Shown piece by piece: positions 10,542 through 22,303 of a DNA stretch of 64,000 bases. This DNA is from Leptospira gomenensis (GTDB taxonomy: Bacteria; Spirochaetota; Leptospiria; Leptospirales; Leptospiraceae). Numbering within the stretch: the first letter of the stretch is position 1; the number at the start of each line of letters is the position of its first letter. A program made the position numbers and the translations under genes. Under the pieces are notes generated by a model. The model had not been told where the DNA came from. It worked only from the letters and a program-made list of their open reading frames with translations, and searched no databases. The stretch spans positions 178,862 to 242,861 of the forward strand of contig NZ_RQFA01000032.1 of assembly GCF_004770155.1 (NCBI RefSeq), in the 5' to 3' direction.

Positions 10542-11959
10542 ATCTCAGTCAGTCACTGGTTCAAAAACAAACCCAGAAACTGGTGATGACGCAGGACTTA
10601 CGTCAGTCCATAGAACTTCTTCCCTTATCCACACTCGAACTCGGAGATAGGATCAGTTCCGAACTCGTGGAAAACCCGATGCTCGAAGAGGAATACGCTT
10701 CCGAACGAAACAGAACACCCGACCTCTACAGTCGGGACGATTTAAGAAGGAAGGAAAAAAACGACTTTCTCAAAAACTCGGATGTGACCTGGCAGGATAA
10801 TTTTTCCCTCGATCGGGGAGGTTCCGCCGGTTCCGACGCGTCGGATCGAAACCAAAAATACATAGAATCCTCCCCGGAAAAAAGTTCCTTGTCGGAGCAC
10901 CTTCTCTGGCAGCTGCGTCTTTCCAATTTAAAACCGGACGAAATATCCATCGGAGAGATTCTGATTTCTCTGTTGGACGATCACGGATTCATCACAGTAG
11001 GAATCCAAGATCTTTGTGCGGAAATGAAACTGAACGAAAAAAAGGTACACAAAGTTTTGGAACAAATCCATCGTTTGGATCCGATCGGAATCGGCGCCAA
11101 AGGCGTGGAGGAAACCCTTCTGATTCAGGCGAAAATCCTAAAACCGGAAGATAATAAACTGCATACTCTCATTCGGGATCATATCAAAGACCTGGAAAAA
11201 CTGGATTACAAAACCATCTCCAAAAAAATGGAACTCCCTTTGGAAACGGTGGAATCGCTCGCTTCCGAAATCAAAAAGCTGGAACCTTATCCGGCGACGC
11301 TTTATACCGCGAACAAACCCGACTACGTCATACCTGACGTCATCGTAAGGGAAGTGGAGGGGGAATTCGACATCTATATCAACGACGAATGGATTCCCCG
11401 ACTGAAAATCAATAAAGAATATAAGAATATTCTAAAAAACGCAAAGGACTCCGACAAGGAATACATCAATTCAAAGTTAGGCTCCGCGGAATGGCTCATC
11501 CGTTCCGTAAACCAGAGAAGACAAACCCTGTTCAAGGTGACTTCCGCAATCATCGAAATGCAGACCGAATTCTTTCGTAAAGGAATTCAATTCATCAAAC
11601 CACTTACGTTAAAAGACATCGCCGAAAAACTGGACATGCACGAATCCACCGTATCCAGAATCACCTCCAACAAATACGTTCAAACCTCCCGTGGTATTCT
11701 GGAACTAAAATGGTTCTTTTCCTCGGGAGTAAAGTCCGCGGAAGGCGGAATCGAATCCTCCAAAAAGATCCACGACCTCATCCGAAATCTGGTGAAAGAG
11801 GAAAAATCGGAAAACCCTCTCTCCGATCAGGAAATCGTCGAAGCGATCGGGAAACAAGGAATCGAAATCGCCAGAAGGACCGTTGCCAAATACAGAAAGA
11901 TCCTCAAAATCCTTCCTTCTAACCAGAGAAAAAAAGTAAAGTCGTTGGAGTCGAGATAA
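10538..11959 (+). CDS. rpoN: RNA polymerase sigma-54 factor
   Basis: A 473-residue sigma-54. Region I is the Gln/Leu-rich start (QSLVQKQTQKLVMTQDLRQ), where enhancer-binding ATPases act. The core-binding domain follows, then the helix-turn-helix (DIAEKLDMHESTVSRITSNKY) and the C-terminal RpoN box (ARRTVAKYRKILKILPS), which reads the -24 promoter element. It directs transcription from -24/-12 promoters and needs AAA+ activators such as the NtrX-like protein encoded 3 kb downstream. The GTG start overlaps the lptB stop (GTGA). Confidence 0.96.
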   Translation: MNLSQSLVQKQTQKLVMTQDLRQSIELLPLSTLELGDRISSELVENPMLEEEYASERNRTPDLYSRDDLRRKEKNDFLKNSDVTWQDNFSLDRGGSAGSDASDRNQKYIESSPEKSSLSEHLLWQLRLSNLKPDEISIGEILISLLDDHGFITVGIQDLCAEMKLNEKKVHKVLEQIHRLDPIGIGAKGVEETLLIQAKILKPEDNKLHTLIRDHIKDLEKLDYKTISKKMELPLETVESLASEIKKLEPYPATLYTANKPDYVIPDVIVREVEGEFDIYINDEWIPRLKINKEYKNILKNAKDSDKEYINSKLGSAEWLIRSVNQRRQTLFKVTSAIIEMQTEFFRKGIQFIKPLTLKDIAEKLDMHESTVSRITSNKYVQTSRGILELKWFFSSGVKSAEGGIESSKKIHDLIRNLVKEEKSENPLSDQEIVEAIGKQGIEIARRTVAKYRKILKILPSNQRKKVKSLESR

Positions 11960-11962
11960 ATC

Positions 11963-12928
11963 ATGTCCATGCCCGGAATCAACGTTTCGAATATTCTCAA
12001 CGAACACGAAGAGTTGGGTCTGCGTCTTCTCGCGGGAGAAAAGGGACTTACCAATCGGATTCACATGTCCGAGATCAATCGACCCGGTCTTTCCCTTACC
12101 GGTTTTTACGAAAACTTCGCACACGATCGGATCCAGATTTTCGGAAAAGGAGAATGGGCCTTTATTTCCTCTCGAACCCCGGAGGCCCTCGAACAGATCG
12201 CGGCCAACTTTTTCGGATTTCATCTCAACTGCATCATTTTCACACACGGAAATATGCCTCCCCCTATCTTCGTCGAAAATTGCGAACGACTCGGAATTCC
12301 GCTGATGATTTCGGACGTTTCCACACACAAATTCATAACTCTGATCTCCGGAATTCTGGACAGAAGTCTGGCTCCGAGAACGATGCGACACGGAGTTTTA
12401 ATCGAAGTGTTCGGGATAGGAATCCTTCTTTCCGGAAAAAGCGGAGTGGGTAAAAGTGAAACCGCTTTGGAATTGATCGAACGGGGACACCGACTCGTGG
12501 CCGACGACATGGTGGAAATCCGCAGGCTTTCCGAAAGTTATCTGATCGGAACCTGTTCCGATCTTCTTCGTCACCATATGGAGATCAGAGGATTAGGGAT
12601 TTTGAATATTAAGGATATTTTCGGAATCGGCTCCGTCCGCGATCACAAACTCATCGAACTGATCATTCATCTCGAGGAATGGACGGAAGACAAGGACTTC
12701 GATCGGACGGGTTTGGAAAATCCCACCGAAGAATTGTTAGGCGTTCAAATTCCTCTGATTCGAGTGCCGGTTCGTCCGGGAAGAAACATCCCGATCATCG
12801 TGGAAACGGCTGCTATGAACCAACGTCTGCGCAAACTCGGTAAAAACGCGGCTCAGGAGTTCAATCAAAAGCTAAGTCAACATCTACAGCAGGGTAAAGG
12901 TGAAAGAAATTCTCCTCAAAATCAATGA
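11963..12928 (+). CDS. hprK: HPr kinase/phosphorylase
   Basis: A 321-residue HprK. The C-terminal catalytic half has the Walker A loop LLSGKSGVGKSETALELIERGHRLVADD (in two parts, near residues 155-180) and the signature EIRGLGILNIKDIFGIGSV near 208. The enzyme phosphorylates and dephosphorylates a serine of HPr in response to metabolites. The ATG lies three bases after rpoN and the gene overlaps ptsH by 29 bases. HprK next to rpoN and HPr is the arrangement used by several Gram-negative groups for regulation rather than sugar uptake. Confidence 0.95.
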   Translation: MSMPGINVSNILNEHEELGLRLLAGEKGLTNRIHMSEINRPGLSLTGFYENFAHDRIQIFGKGEWAFISSRTPEALEQIAANFFGFHLNCIIFTHGNMPPPIFVENCERLGIPLMISDVSTHKFITLISGILDRSLAPRTMRHGVLIEVFGIGILLSGKSGVGKSETALELIERGHRLVADDMVEIRRLSESYLIGTCSDLLRHHMEIRGLGILNIKDIFGIGSVRDHKLIELIIHLEEWTEDKDFDRTGLENPTEELLGVQIPLIRVPVRPGRNIPIIVETAAMNQRLRKLGKNAAQEFNQKLSQHLQQGKGERNSPQNQ

Positions 12929-13163
12929 AAACGGGACCGGTATGCACGCCCGACCCGCATCCGTATTCGTAAACTGCGCGTCCAAATTTCCCTGCGATAT
13001 CATCGTAATCAAAGAGGACGTGGAAGTGAACGGTAAAAGTATCATGGGATTGATGATGCTCGCTCTCGCACCCGGAAACGAATTCAGGATACAAGCCTCC
13101 GGAGAAAAAGAGGACGAGGCGTTGGAAGCCTTGACCAACATAGTCAATAACGATTTCGTCTAA
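12900..13163 (+). CDS. ptsH: HPr phosphocarrier protein
   Basis: An 87-residue HPr. The phosphorylatable histidine is His16 in GMHARPAS, and the HprK-target serine is Ser47 in NGKSIMGLMML. It can therefore accept both enzyme-I-type and HprK-type phosphorylation. The GTG start lies within the last codons of hprK, so the two are translationally linked. No enzyme I or sugar EII gene is in the window, so sugar transport versus pure regulation cannot be decided here. Confidence 0.94.
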   Translation: MKEILLKINENGTGMHARPASVFVNCASKFPCDIIVIKEDVEVNGKSIMGLMMLALAPGNEFRIQASGEKEDEALEALTNIVNNDFV

Positions 13164-13181
13164 CGGATTTCCGTTCGAACC

Positions 13182-14972
13182 ATGAACGACGAAACCAGAT
13201 ATCATCTACGTGACCTTCTTATCCTAGGATTGATCATCGTATTGTCCGTCACCTTAGCGGAATCGATTCAACTTTCGGGGAGGGAGACGGACCCCGAAGG
13301 GATAGGATTTCTCGATAGGATCGTAGTTTATATCTTCTACTTCATTCCCCTATTTTCTCTTTCGTTGTTGATATCGTATTTTTACAGGAACAAACGGAAT
13401 TTAGAGACCGGAAGACTCAAAAGTTCGATTCGATATCGCCTAACGTTATCCTTTATTTTCGTAGCGCTTCTCCCTTCTGTTCCAATCCTTTTTCTTTCTT
13501 CGAACGTCACCGGAAAGTTATACGAACGTTTTTACGGAATCGACGTAGAGGAGGCGCTCGCATCGGGGGAAACCCTGATATCAAACGAAGAAGAACCCAA
13601 GAAAAAACTCCTCGCGGAAAAGACCAAAGTGTTGGAAAATTTTTTGAGGTTTCAACCAGCCAACCTCGAAGCCCTTGTAGCGCTCGCGTCCAAACTCAAC
13701 CTCATTCAGAGCGACGAGTTTTACGTGGGCATTTACGAAAACCAAAAGCAGATTTTAGAAAACCGAGGTTTAAAATACAGACCGCTCGATCATGAATTCA
13801 AGTCCTTCTCGAAAAATTCCGACTGGAAGGATTTCTTAAGCTACCGACCGGACTATTGTATGTATTTCATCCGAGTCCCTTTTCCCATCGGGGAATATTC
13901 GCTTCGCACCGGAATCCGAATCCACAAAGGCGAAGAAAGGATCGTTTATTCCCTCATATCTACGAGAAGAAACTACGACCGCGCCGATCTCGCGAAGGAA
14001 AAACTTCCGTATCGAATTCGTCTAACGTTCAGCGTCCTTACCGTGTCGATTTTTCTTTTGGCGATTTATTTCTCCCTTCTTTTCGCGAGAAAAATTTCGA
14101 GACCGATCATAGAACTCGCGAACGCTACTCAAAAAATTTCCATGGGGGACACGGATATTACTCTGGAAATCCGCGAAACCGGAGAAATAGGGGCGCTCAT
14201 CGATTCCTTCAACCAGATGGTGCAGGATCTGAAATCCAAAAACGCGGAACTGATGCAGAGTCAACGGATCGCCGCTTGGAAGGAGGTTGCACAAAGGATG
14301 GCGCACGAAATCAAAAATCCATTGACCCCGATCCAACTTTCCGCGGAAAGGATCAGAAGAAAAATGCAATCGGAAAATTGGGAGCAGTTCCAGGAAATCG
14401 TCACGAACGGAACGGATACGATCATCAAACAGGTGAGAGTATTGGAACACCTAGTAAACGAGTTCTCCGATTTCGCGAGAATGCCCGCTCCGAAATTGAT
14501 CAACCAGAATCTGGAACCCATATTACAGGAAGCCGTAAAACTTTTCGAACACACTCCTAAATTACATATCACCACACGCATCGCCAAGGGTTTTCCTCAG
14601 TTGTTTCTGGATCAGAAGATGATTCTTCGCGTATTCACGAATCTCGTAAAAAATTCGGTCGAAGCGATAGAACGAAAACGTGAAAAGGAGGAGGATCCCG
14701 AATTCGAAGGATCGATTCTGATTTCGGCTTCGATCACGAGAAAAATCATGAGAAGGGTAGCGATCATCACGGTCGAAGACAACGGAATCGGAATTTCCGT
14801 AGAGTTAAAACAGAAGGTATTCGAACCCTATTATTCCACCAAAAACAACAACACTTCCGGAATCGGTCTCGCCATCGTTCAGAAAAGTGTGATTGACCAC
14901 AACGGGCATATCTCCGTAGATTCTTCTAACATGGGCGGTTGTCGATTTCAGATCGAACTACCGATCTCTTAA
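13182..14972 (+). CDS. NtrY-like membrane sensor histidine kinase
   Basis: A 596-residue kinase with four hydrophobic segments (near residues 9-30, 43-66, 85-106 and 283-303). The third and fourth bracket a periplasmic or extracytoplasmic sensing domain. A HAMP region, an H-box with His375 in MAHEIKNPLTPIQLSAERI and an HATPase domain follow (DNGIGISVELKQKVFEPYYST, then SGIGLAIV). The IKNPLTPIQLSAERI type is characteristic of NtrY kinases, which respond to nitrogen, redox or envelope cues. It is followed six bases later by its probable partner. The signal is unknown. Confidence 0.88.
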   Translation: MNDETRYHLRDLLILGLIIVLSVTLAESIQLSGRETDPEGIGFLDRIVVYIFYFIPLFSLSLLISYFYRNKRNLETGRLKSSIRYRLTLSFIFVALLPSVPILFLSSNVTGKLYERFYGIDVEEALASGETLISNEEEPKKKLLAEKTKVLENFLRFQPANLEALVALASKLNLIQSDEFYVGIYENQKQILENRGLKYRPLDHEFKSFSKNSDWKDFLSYRPDYCMYFIRVPFPIGEYSLRTGIRIHKGEERIVYSLISTRRNYDRADLAKEKLPYRIRLTFSVLTVSIFLLAIYFSLLFARKISRPIIELANATQKISMGDTDITLEIRETGEIGALIDSFNQMVQDLKSKNAELMQSQRIAAWKEVAQRMAHEIKNPLTPIQLSAERIRRKMQSENWEQFQEIVTNGTDTIIKQVRVLEHLVNEFSDFARMPAPKLINQNLEPILQEAVKLFEHTPKLHITTRIAKGFPQLFLDQKMILRVFTNLVKNSVEAIERKREKEEDPEFEGSILISASITRKIMRRVAIITVEDNGIGISVELKQKVFEPYYSTKNNNTSGIGLAIVQKSVIDHNGHISVDSSNMGGCRFQIELPIS

Positions 14973-14978
14973 ACTCGA

Positions 14979-16325
14979 ATGAAAATTCTCATCGCAGACG
15001 ACGAGCCGGAAATCAGAAAATCCTTAAAGGAAATTTTGGAGGACGAAGGATACGAGGTGGAAACCTTTGCCACCGGTAAAACGTTGTTAAAACATCTACG
15101 CGTCGAACGGCCCGCGCTCATTCTTCTCGACGTTTGGTTGGGCAAGGAAGACGGAATCGCCGTCTTGGACGAATGTAAAAAACTATATCCCACTCTTCCG
15201 ATATTGATGATTTCCGGTCACGGAACGATCGAAATCGCCGTCTCGGCCACAAAAAAAGGCGCCGCCGACTTTTTGGAAAAACCTCTTTCCATAGAAAAAG
15301 TATTAGAAGCGGTGGATAACGTCCTACAATCGGACGAAAAAAAACAAACCTCCGATATTAAATTAGAATATGATGAAATACTAGGAAACTCTCCCGCGAT
15401 ACAGAAAGTGAAATTTGCGATAGCCCAGGCGGCGGCGACGAACGCGAGGGTTTTTATCTACGGAGAAAACGGAACCGGTAAAGAACTGGTCGCCAAAACA
15501 ATATTCAAAAATTCTAAAAGAGCCCATCAACCGTTCGTCGAAATGAATTGCGCGGCGATTCCGGAAGAACTCATAGAATCCGAACTTTTCGGGTTCACAA
15601 AAGGAGCTTTCACCGGTGCGACGGATGCCAGGATCGGAAAGTTCGAAGCCGCCAACGGAGGAACCCTTTTTTTGGACGAGATCTGCGACATGTCTCTTTC
15701 CACACAGGCCAAGGTGTTGCGGATCTTACAGGAGCAAAGATTCGAAAAACTGGGAAGCACCGAAACGATCACGGTGGACGTCCGAATCATCGCGGCCACA
15801 AACATACCGGTCGAAGAGGCGATTCGGGAAGGGAAATTCAGGGAGGATTTGTATTATCGTTTGAACGTGATTCCGATCACGATTCCTCCTTTGCGCGAGC
15901 GCACTTCGGATATCCCGCTTTTGGTCGATTATTATATATCCAAAACATTGGAGGAAAACCGTCTTCCTGCGAAAAAAATAGAATCGGAAGCGGTTTCCAT
16001 ACTTCAAAATCACTTTTGGCCGGGAAACATACGAGAACTTAAGAATATTATGGAACGCTTATGTATCATGACCGTAGGCACCGTCATAACTGCGAACGAC
16101 GCACGGGACGCCCTCACAGGTTTTAAACGAGCGAACGAAATGGTGGAACTGGGGGATTTCCGAAAGGCCAAAGAGGAATTCGAGCGACAATATATCATAA
16201 AAACCCTACAAACCAACGAGGGGAACGTTACTCGCACTTCCCGTGTGCTCGGGATAGAACGCTCCCATCTTTATAGAAAGATGAAGTCTTTGAACATTTC
16301 TTCGGATCAATATACGGATGGATAA
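14979..16325 (+). CDS. NtrX/NtrC-like sigma-54-dependent response regulator
   Basis: A 448-residue regulator with a receiver domain (phospho-acceptor Asp51 in LLDVWLG), a central AAA+ domain with Walker A GENGTGKELVA and the sigma-54 contact loop GAFTGA intact, and a C-terminal Fis-type helix-turn-helix (NVTRTSRVLGIERSHLYRKMK). It should oligomerise on phosphorylation and drive sigma-54 open-complex formation. The intact GAFTGA argues that it is a true activator, in contrast to some NtrX proteins that lost it. The kinase gene immediately upstream is its likely partner, and rpoN lies in the same gene run. Confidence 0.9.
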   Translation: MKILIADDEPEIRKSLKEILEDEGYEVETFATGKTLLKHLRVERPALILLDVWLGKEDGIAVLDECKKLYPTLPILMISGHGTIEIAVSATKKGAADFLEKPLSIEKVLEAVDNVLQSDEKKQTSDIKLEYDEILGNSPAIQKVKFAIAQAAATNARVFIYGENGTGKELVAKTIFKNSKRAHQPFVEMNCAAIPEELIESELFGFTKGAFTGATDARIGKFEAANGGTLFLDEICDMSLSTQAKVLRILQEQRFEKLGSTETITVDVRIIAATNIPVEEAIREGKFREDLYYRLNVIPITIPPLRERTSDIPLLVDYYISKTLEENRLPAKKIESEAVSILQNHFWPGNIRELKNIMERLCIMTVGTVITANDARDALTGFKRANEMVELGDFRKAKEEFERQYIIKTLQTNEGNVTRTSRVLGIERSHLYRKMKSLNISSDQYTDG

Positions 16326-17160
16326 ACGCGTTTTAACCGATCTTACGAGGATCTTGGGGTACTTGAAATTCCTGATCCAAAAGAAAAGGATTCCAGTCCT
16401 TCAATTTTCGGGGGAAAAACCTCCGGAAACTTCCGAACTCGTATGGACAGAGGAAGAGTGGAATTCCACTTCCGAAAACGATCTCAAACTCGAATCCGAA
16501 GGAATTCAAATCCGTAGACCGGCCCGCGCAGCCGAGCGCAATTTCACATGCAAACTGTGTACGGATCGAATCAGCGCCGTACGCAACTTCCTCGTCAAAG
16601 GTAGAAAACCTATATTAGTACTTCATTATACAGGCGAGATCGCACCCGGAAGACCGGCGTTTACGAAAACTTCGCCCGATCAAATCTTTAGAACCAAGGA
16701 AGCGGAGGATCTTTTCGACAGAATGATCCGAAAACAATTCGGTTTCGGTCACCGAGAGTTTTATTATCAGGAGTATCCCGCCTGCGTATTCGCCCATACT
16801 AAATCGAACGCGAACGACTGGAAACTTAGAACTGAAAAATGCGAAACACAGGTAAAGGAGACGATCGACTCCGAAAAAATACGTGGAATCATACTTTTGG
16901 GAACGAGTGCGATCGCGGTTTACGGGAAAGAAAAGGCCATTGAAATGATGGGCCGAACCCTCGAGTTTCTCCCGGGAATTCCTATGGTTGTATTACGTTC
17001 TCCCGAGGCGATCGCGGCCGTGGAAACGAAACGGAGGAATTTCAAAGGGAATAAGGAATCCTTCGAATTCGAAACGATCAAAAAAGAGGAAGTCTCCGTC
17101 AAAGAAAGTATACTTTCGCAACTCGCTTTGTTTCAGGAAAAACTCAAGGACTCACTTTGA
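16318..17160 (+). CDS. Divergent uracil-DNA-glycosylase-fold protein with four-cysteine Fe-S motif
   Basis: A 280-residue protein I read as a remote member of the family 4/5 uracil-DNA glycosylases. Four cysteines are placed as in that family: Cys78 and Cys81 (CKLC), Cys156 (YPACVFAH) and Cys175 (TEKCETQV). In family 4 they bind a [4Fe-4S] cluster with similar spacing. TGEIAPG near 105-111 resembles the GEAPG motif, and IRGIILLGTSAIAVY near 188-202 matches the strand preceding motif 2. However, the GEAPG motif carries an inserted residue and the usual HPS motif reads RSPEA. Activity is therefore doubtful. It starts eight bases inside the regulator gene and ends on priA's start, suggesting a link to DNA replication or repair. 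Confidence 0.6.
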   Translation: MDKRVLTDLTRILGYLKFLIQKKRIPVLQFSGEKPPETSELVWTEEEWNSTSENDLKLESEGIQIRRPARAAERNFTCKLCTDRISAVRNFLVKGRKPILVLHYTGEIAPGRPAFTKTSPDQIFRTKEAEDLFDRMIRKQFGFGHREFYYQEYPACVFAHTKSNANDWKLRTEKCETQVKETIDSEKIRGIILLGTSAIAVYGKEKAIEMMGRTLEFLPGIPMVVLRSPEAIAAVETKRRNFKGNKESFEFETIKKEEVSVKESILSQLALFQEKLKDSL

Positions 17161-19100
17161 TCCTGTACGCGGAAGTCGCATTCGACCTTCCTTTGGAGGA
17201 AGATACCTTCACCTACGAAGTTCCCGAAGACACACAACCGGGAGTAAGGGTCCTCGCCAAATTAAGAAATCGGGATGAAGAGGGGATCGTAGTCTCCGTT
17301 CATCACAACGAGCCCGCCTATACGGTGTTAGCCGTTCAAAAAGTGATCGACAAAACTCCGATCGTTCTACGGGAACAGATCGATCTGGCGTATTGGATGA
17401 AGGACCAGTACGTCGCTTCCCTCGGAGAGTGTATCCACAAGATGATTCCGGCAGGAAGAAGACAGGTCAAACTGGAAGCGTTTCCTTCCGACGCTGAAGG
17501 AAAACCGGTCACGTTAAACGAAGAACAGAATGTCGCTTATCAAAGAATCGTTTCCACGTTAGGCAAAACCTCGGTTCATCTACTCTTCGGAATCACGGGT
17601 TCCGGAAAGACGGAGGTTTATATCCACCTGATACGAAAAACGCTCGAAACACCCGGACGTTCCGCGATCCTTCTCGTTCCCGAAATCAGCTTGACCTTTC
17701 ATATCATCCGAAAATTGGAATTGATTTTCCCCGGACAACTCGCGGTGCTTCATTCGGCGCTTAAGGTTTCCGAAAAATTCAAAGCGTATAACGAACTGTT
17801 GAGCGGCAAAAAAAGGATCGCCGTCGGGACTAGAAGCGCCGTTTTTGCTCCGGTTTCCAACCTGGGTCTTATCATCATAGACGAGGATCACGACTCTTCG
17901 TTTAAGGAACATTCTAGTCCGAGATATCACGCGCGTCAAGTGGCGATGCAAAGATGTAAAACGAACGAAGCGGTTCTCGTCTTGGGAACGGCTACACCTT
18001 CCCTGGAGATCTACCATTTAGCCAAAGAAGGAAAGATACATCTGCATACGCTCACAAAAAGACCGGAAGGCGTTCAACCGCCCGCTGTGCGAATCGTGGA
18101 AAATCAAAGAGAGTCTAACGTGCTCAGCTCCGAACTTTCCTTTGCGATCAAACAGAGATTGGATAAAAAGGAACAGGTAATTCTCCTTTTGAATCGAAGA
18201 GGTTATAGTCCGCTGATTTATTCCCCCTCGACTTCCTCCTACGTTCCTTGTCCGAACTGCACGACCAACCTTTGTTATCACAAAAAGGGGACCGCGATCT
18301 GTCACCTCTGCGGCCATACGGAAACCTTGGTTTCCTTGGAAAAAAGAATGGGGGAAACCTTGACACTCAAAGGAACGGGAACCCAAAAGTTGGAAGAGAA
18401 TCTTTTGGAAGCCTTTCCTCAAACGAGGGTGGAACGACTGGATCAGGATTCGATCCAGGATCGAAGTTTGTTAAACGAAGTCATTTCCCGTTTACTCGCG
18501 GGAGAAATCGACATTCTCACCGGAACGCAGATGATCGCGAAAGGACTGGATGCGTCCCAGGTTACGCTCGTAGGAGTGTTGAATGCGGGGATAGGCCTCG
18601 GACTTCCCGATTTTCGGGCCAACGAACGTGTGTTTTCCCTTTTGACTCAGGTCGCGGGAAGGGCCGGGCGATCCAAACTCAAGGGAGAAGTATTGATCGA
18701 AACGAACGCGCCCGATCATCCGGTTATTCAAATGGCGACCACACAAAACTATATTAAATTTTATGAATCCGAAATCAAAATAAGAAAGGATCTTTTTTAT
18801 CCTCCGTTTTCGAGGCTCATACGGATCGTCTCTCGTTCCAAGGAGGAAGGCCTTTCCCTCGAAACGATCGAGTCGGTGTTCGTAGTTCTCAAAAAATTTT
18901 TTCCTTCCAAGGACACGATCCTACTCGGACCGGCGCCTTGTCCCTTTTATAGGATCGATTCCAATTTCAGGAATCATATCATTCTCAAAACGTCCTCCTT
19001 GAACGTTTGGAGAGAAATTTTAAAAAAAGAAGTTCGTCCTCTGAAACTCTCCAAAAAAGTGTATCTGGAAATCGATTTCGATCCTTTGGATTTGGTGTAA
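17157..19100 (+). CDS. priA: Primosomal protein N' (replication restart helicase PriA)
   Basis: A 647-residue superfamily 2 helicase that reloads the replisome at stalled forks. Walker A is GITGSGKTEVYIHL near residue 143, Walker B is IIDEDHDSSFK (DEDH rather than the usual DEEH), and TRSAVFAPV and GTATPSLEIYHLA are further helicase motifs. The zinc insert is reduced: only Cys365/Cys368 and Cys382/Cys385 remain where most PriA proteins have four Cys pairs, with a lone Cys373 between. The TTG start overlaps the upstream stop (TTGA). fmt starts two bases downstream, the usual priA-fmt neighbourhood. Confidence 0.95.
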   Translation: MILYAEVAFDLPLEEDTFTYEVPEDTQPGVRVLAKLRNRDEEGIVVSVHHNEPAYTVLAVQKVIDKTPIVLREQIDLAYWMKDQYVASLGECIHKMIPAGRRQVKLEAFPSDAEGKPVTLNEEQNVAYQRIVSTLGKTSVHLLFGITGSGKTEVYIHLIRKTLETPGRSAILLVPEISLTFHIIRKLELIFPGQLAVLHSALKVSEKFKAYNELLSGKKRIAVGTRSAVFAPVSNLGLIIIDEDHDSSFKEHSSPRYHARQVAMQRCKTNEAVLVLGTATPSLEIYHLAKEGKIHLHTLTKRPEGVQPPAVRIVENQRESNVLSSELSFAIKQRLDKKEQVILLLNRRGYSPLIYSPSTSSYVPCPNCTTNLCYHKKGTAICHLCGHTETLVSLEKRMGETLTLKGTGTQKLEENLLEAFPQTRVERLDQDSIQDRSLLNEVISRLLAGEIDILTGTQMIAKGLDASQVTLVGVLNAGIGLGLPDFRANERVFSLLTQVAGRAGRSKLKGEVLIETNAPDHPVIQMATTQNYIKFYESEIKIRKDLFYPPFSRLIRIVSRSKEEGLSLETIESVFVVLKKFFPSKDTILLGPAPCPFYRIDSNFRNHIILKTSSLNVWREILKKEVRPLKLSKKVYLEIDFDPLDLV

Positions 19101-19101
19101 C

Positions 19102-21037
<1,936 letters not shown>

Positions 21038-21041
<4 letters not shown>

Positions 21042-21685
21042 AAATTTCCGCATCCATTCTAGCCGCAAAACTCACCGAATTAGGATCTACCGTTCCCGCT
21101 TACGATCCGGCCGCCATCGATCTCATGCATATGGACGTTATGGACGGAAATTTCGTCCCTCAGATCAGTTTTGGAGAAGCTCTCTGCAAAGAGGTGCGTG
21201 GATTGACTCCGATTCCTTTGGATGTACATTTGATGGTTTCCAAACCGGAAAACCATGTCGCAAAATACTATGAACTCAATCCGTATTGTATTACGTTTCA
21301 TATCGAAACCACGGACTTTCCGGTTCGTTTGGCACAGGAAATCAAAAACAACGGAGCCAAAGTCGGAATTTCCCTAAATCCCGGAACCCCCGTTTCTTCT
21401 TTGGAAACCGTTTTACCGTATGTGGATCTGATTCTTTTGATGACCGTAGAACCAGGATTCTACGGACAAAAATTCATCGTGAACGGAATGGAAAAAATCC
21501 GAAAGGCGAAGGAGTGGATCGGCTCCCGTCCGATCGAACTCGAAGTGGACGGCGGAGTCAACGAGACCAATATTCAAGAATTGAAAAAAAACGGAGTGGA
21601 CATCGTCGTCGTCGGAGCGGGTCTTTACAAAACCGGAACACCCGTGGAAAACGCGAAAAAACTCAAGACCCTCGTTTCGAATTGA
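21038..21685 (+). CDS. rpe: Ribulose-phosphate 3-epimerase
   Basis: A 215-residue TIM-barrel enzyme interconverting ribulose-5-phosphate and xylulose-5-phosphate in the pentose phosphate pathway. Visible landmarks are KISASILAA at the start, [19 protein letters not shown] (metal-binding His and Asp), [23 protein letters not shown] and [12 protein letters not shown]. The TTG start overlaps the PASTA gene stop. The 120 bases after it hold the promoter of the ribosomal operon, so this probably ends the long upstream gene run. Confidence 0.95.
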
Positions 21686-21706
21686 TCCTACAATCCCTCC
21701 GTTTTC

Positions 21707-21735
21707 TTGACAGAGGGACATATTGCACAATATTG
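21707..21735 (+). promoter_or_regulatory. Probable sigma-70 promoter of the rpsP operon
   Basis: A consensus -35 TTGACA at 21707-21712 is followed, 16 bases on, by AATATT (four of six matches to TATAAT). Between and across the -10 lies the perfect palindrome ATATTGCACAATAT (21720-21733), and GAGGGA after the -35 pairs with TCCCTC upstream. About 70 bases of leader separate it from rpsP. The -35 is convincing; the exact -10 is not. Confidence 0.5.
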
Positions 21736-21806
21736 GTAAAAATCATGCATTCTTTTTCGAACCTTTGCGTTTCGAAATCGTAGAATGAAAAAAGGAAAAC
21801 GATCCC

Positions 21807-22295
<489 letters not shown>

Positions 22296-22303
<8 letters not shown>

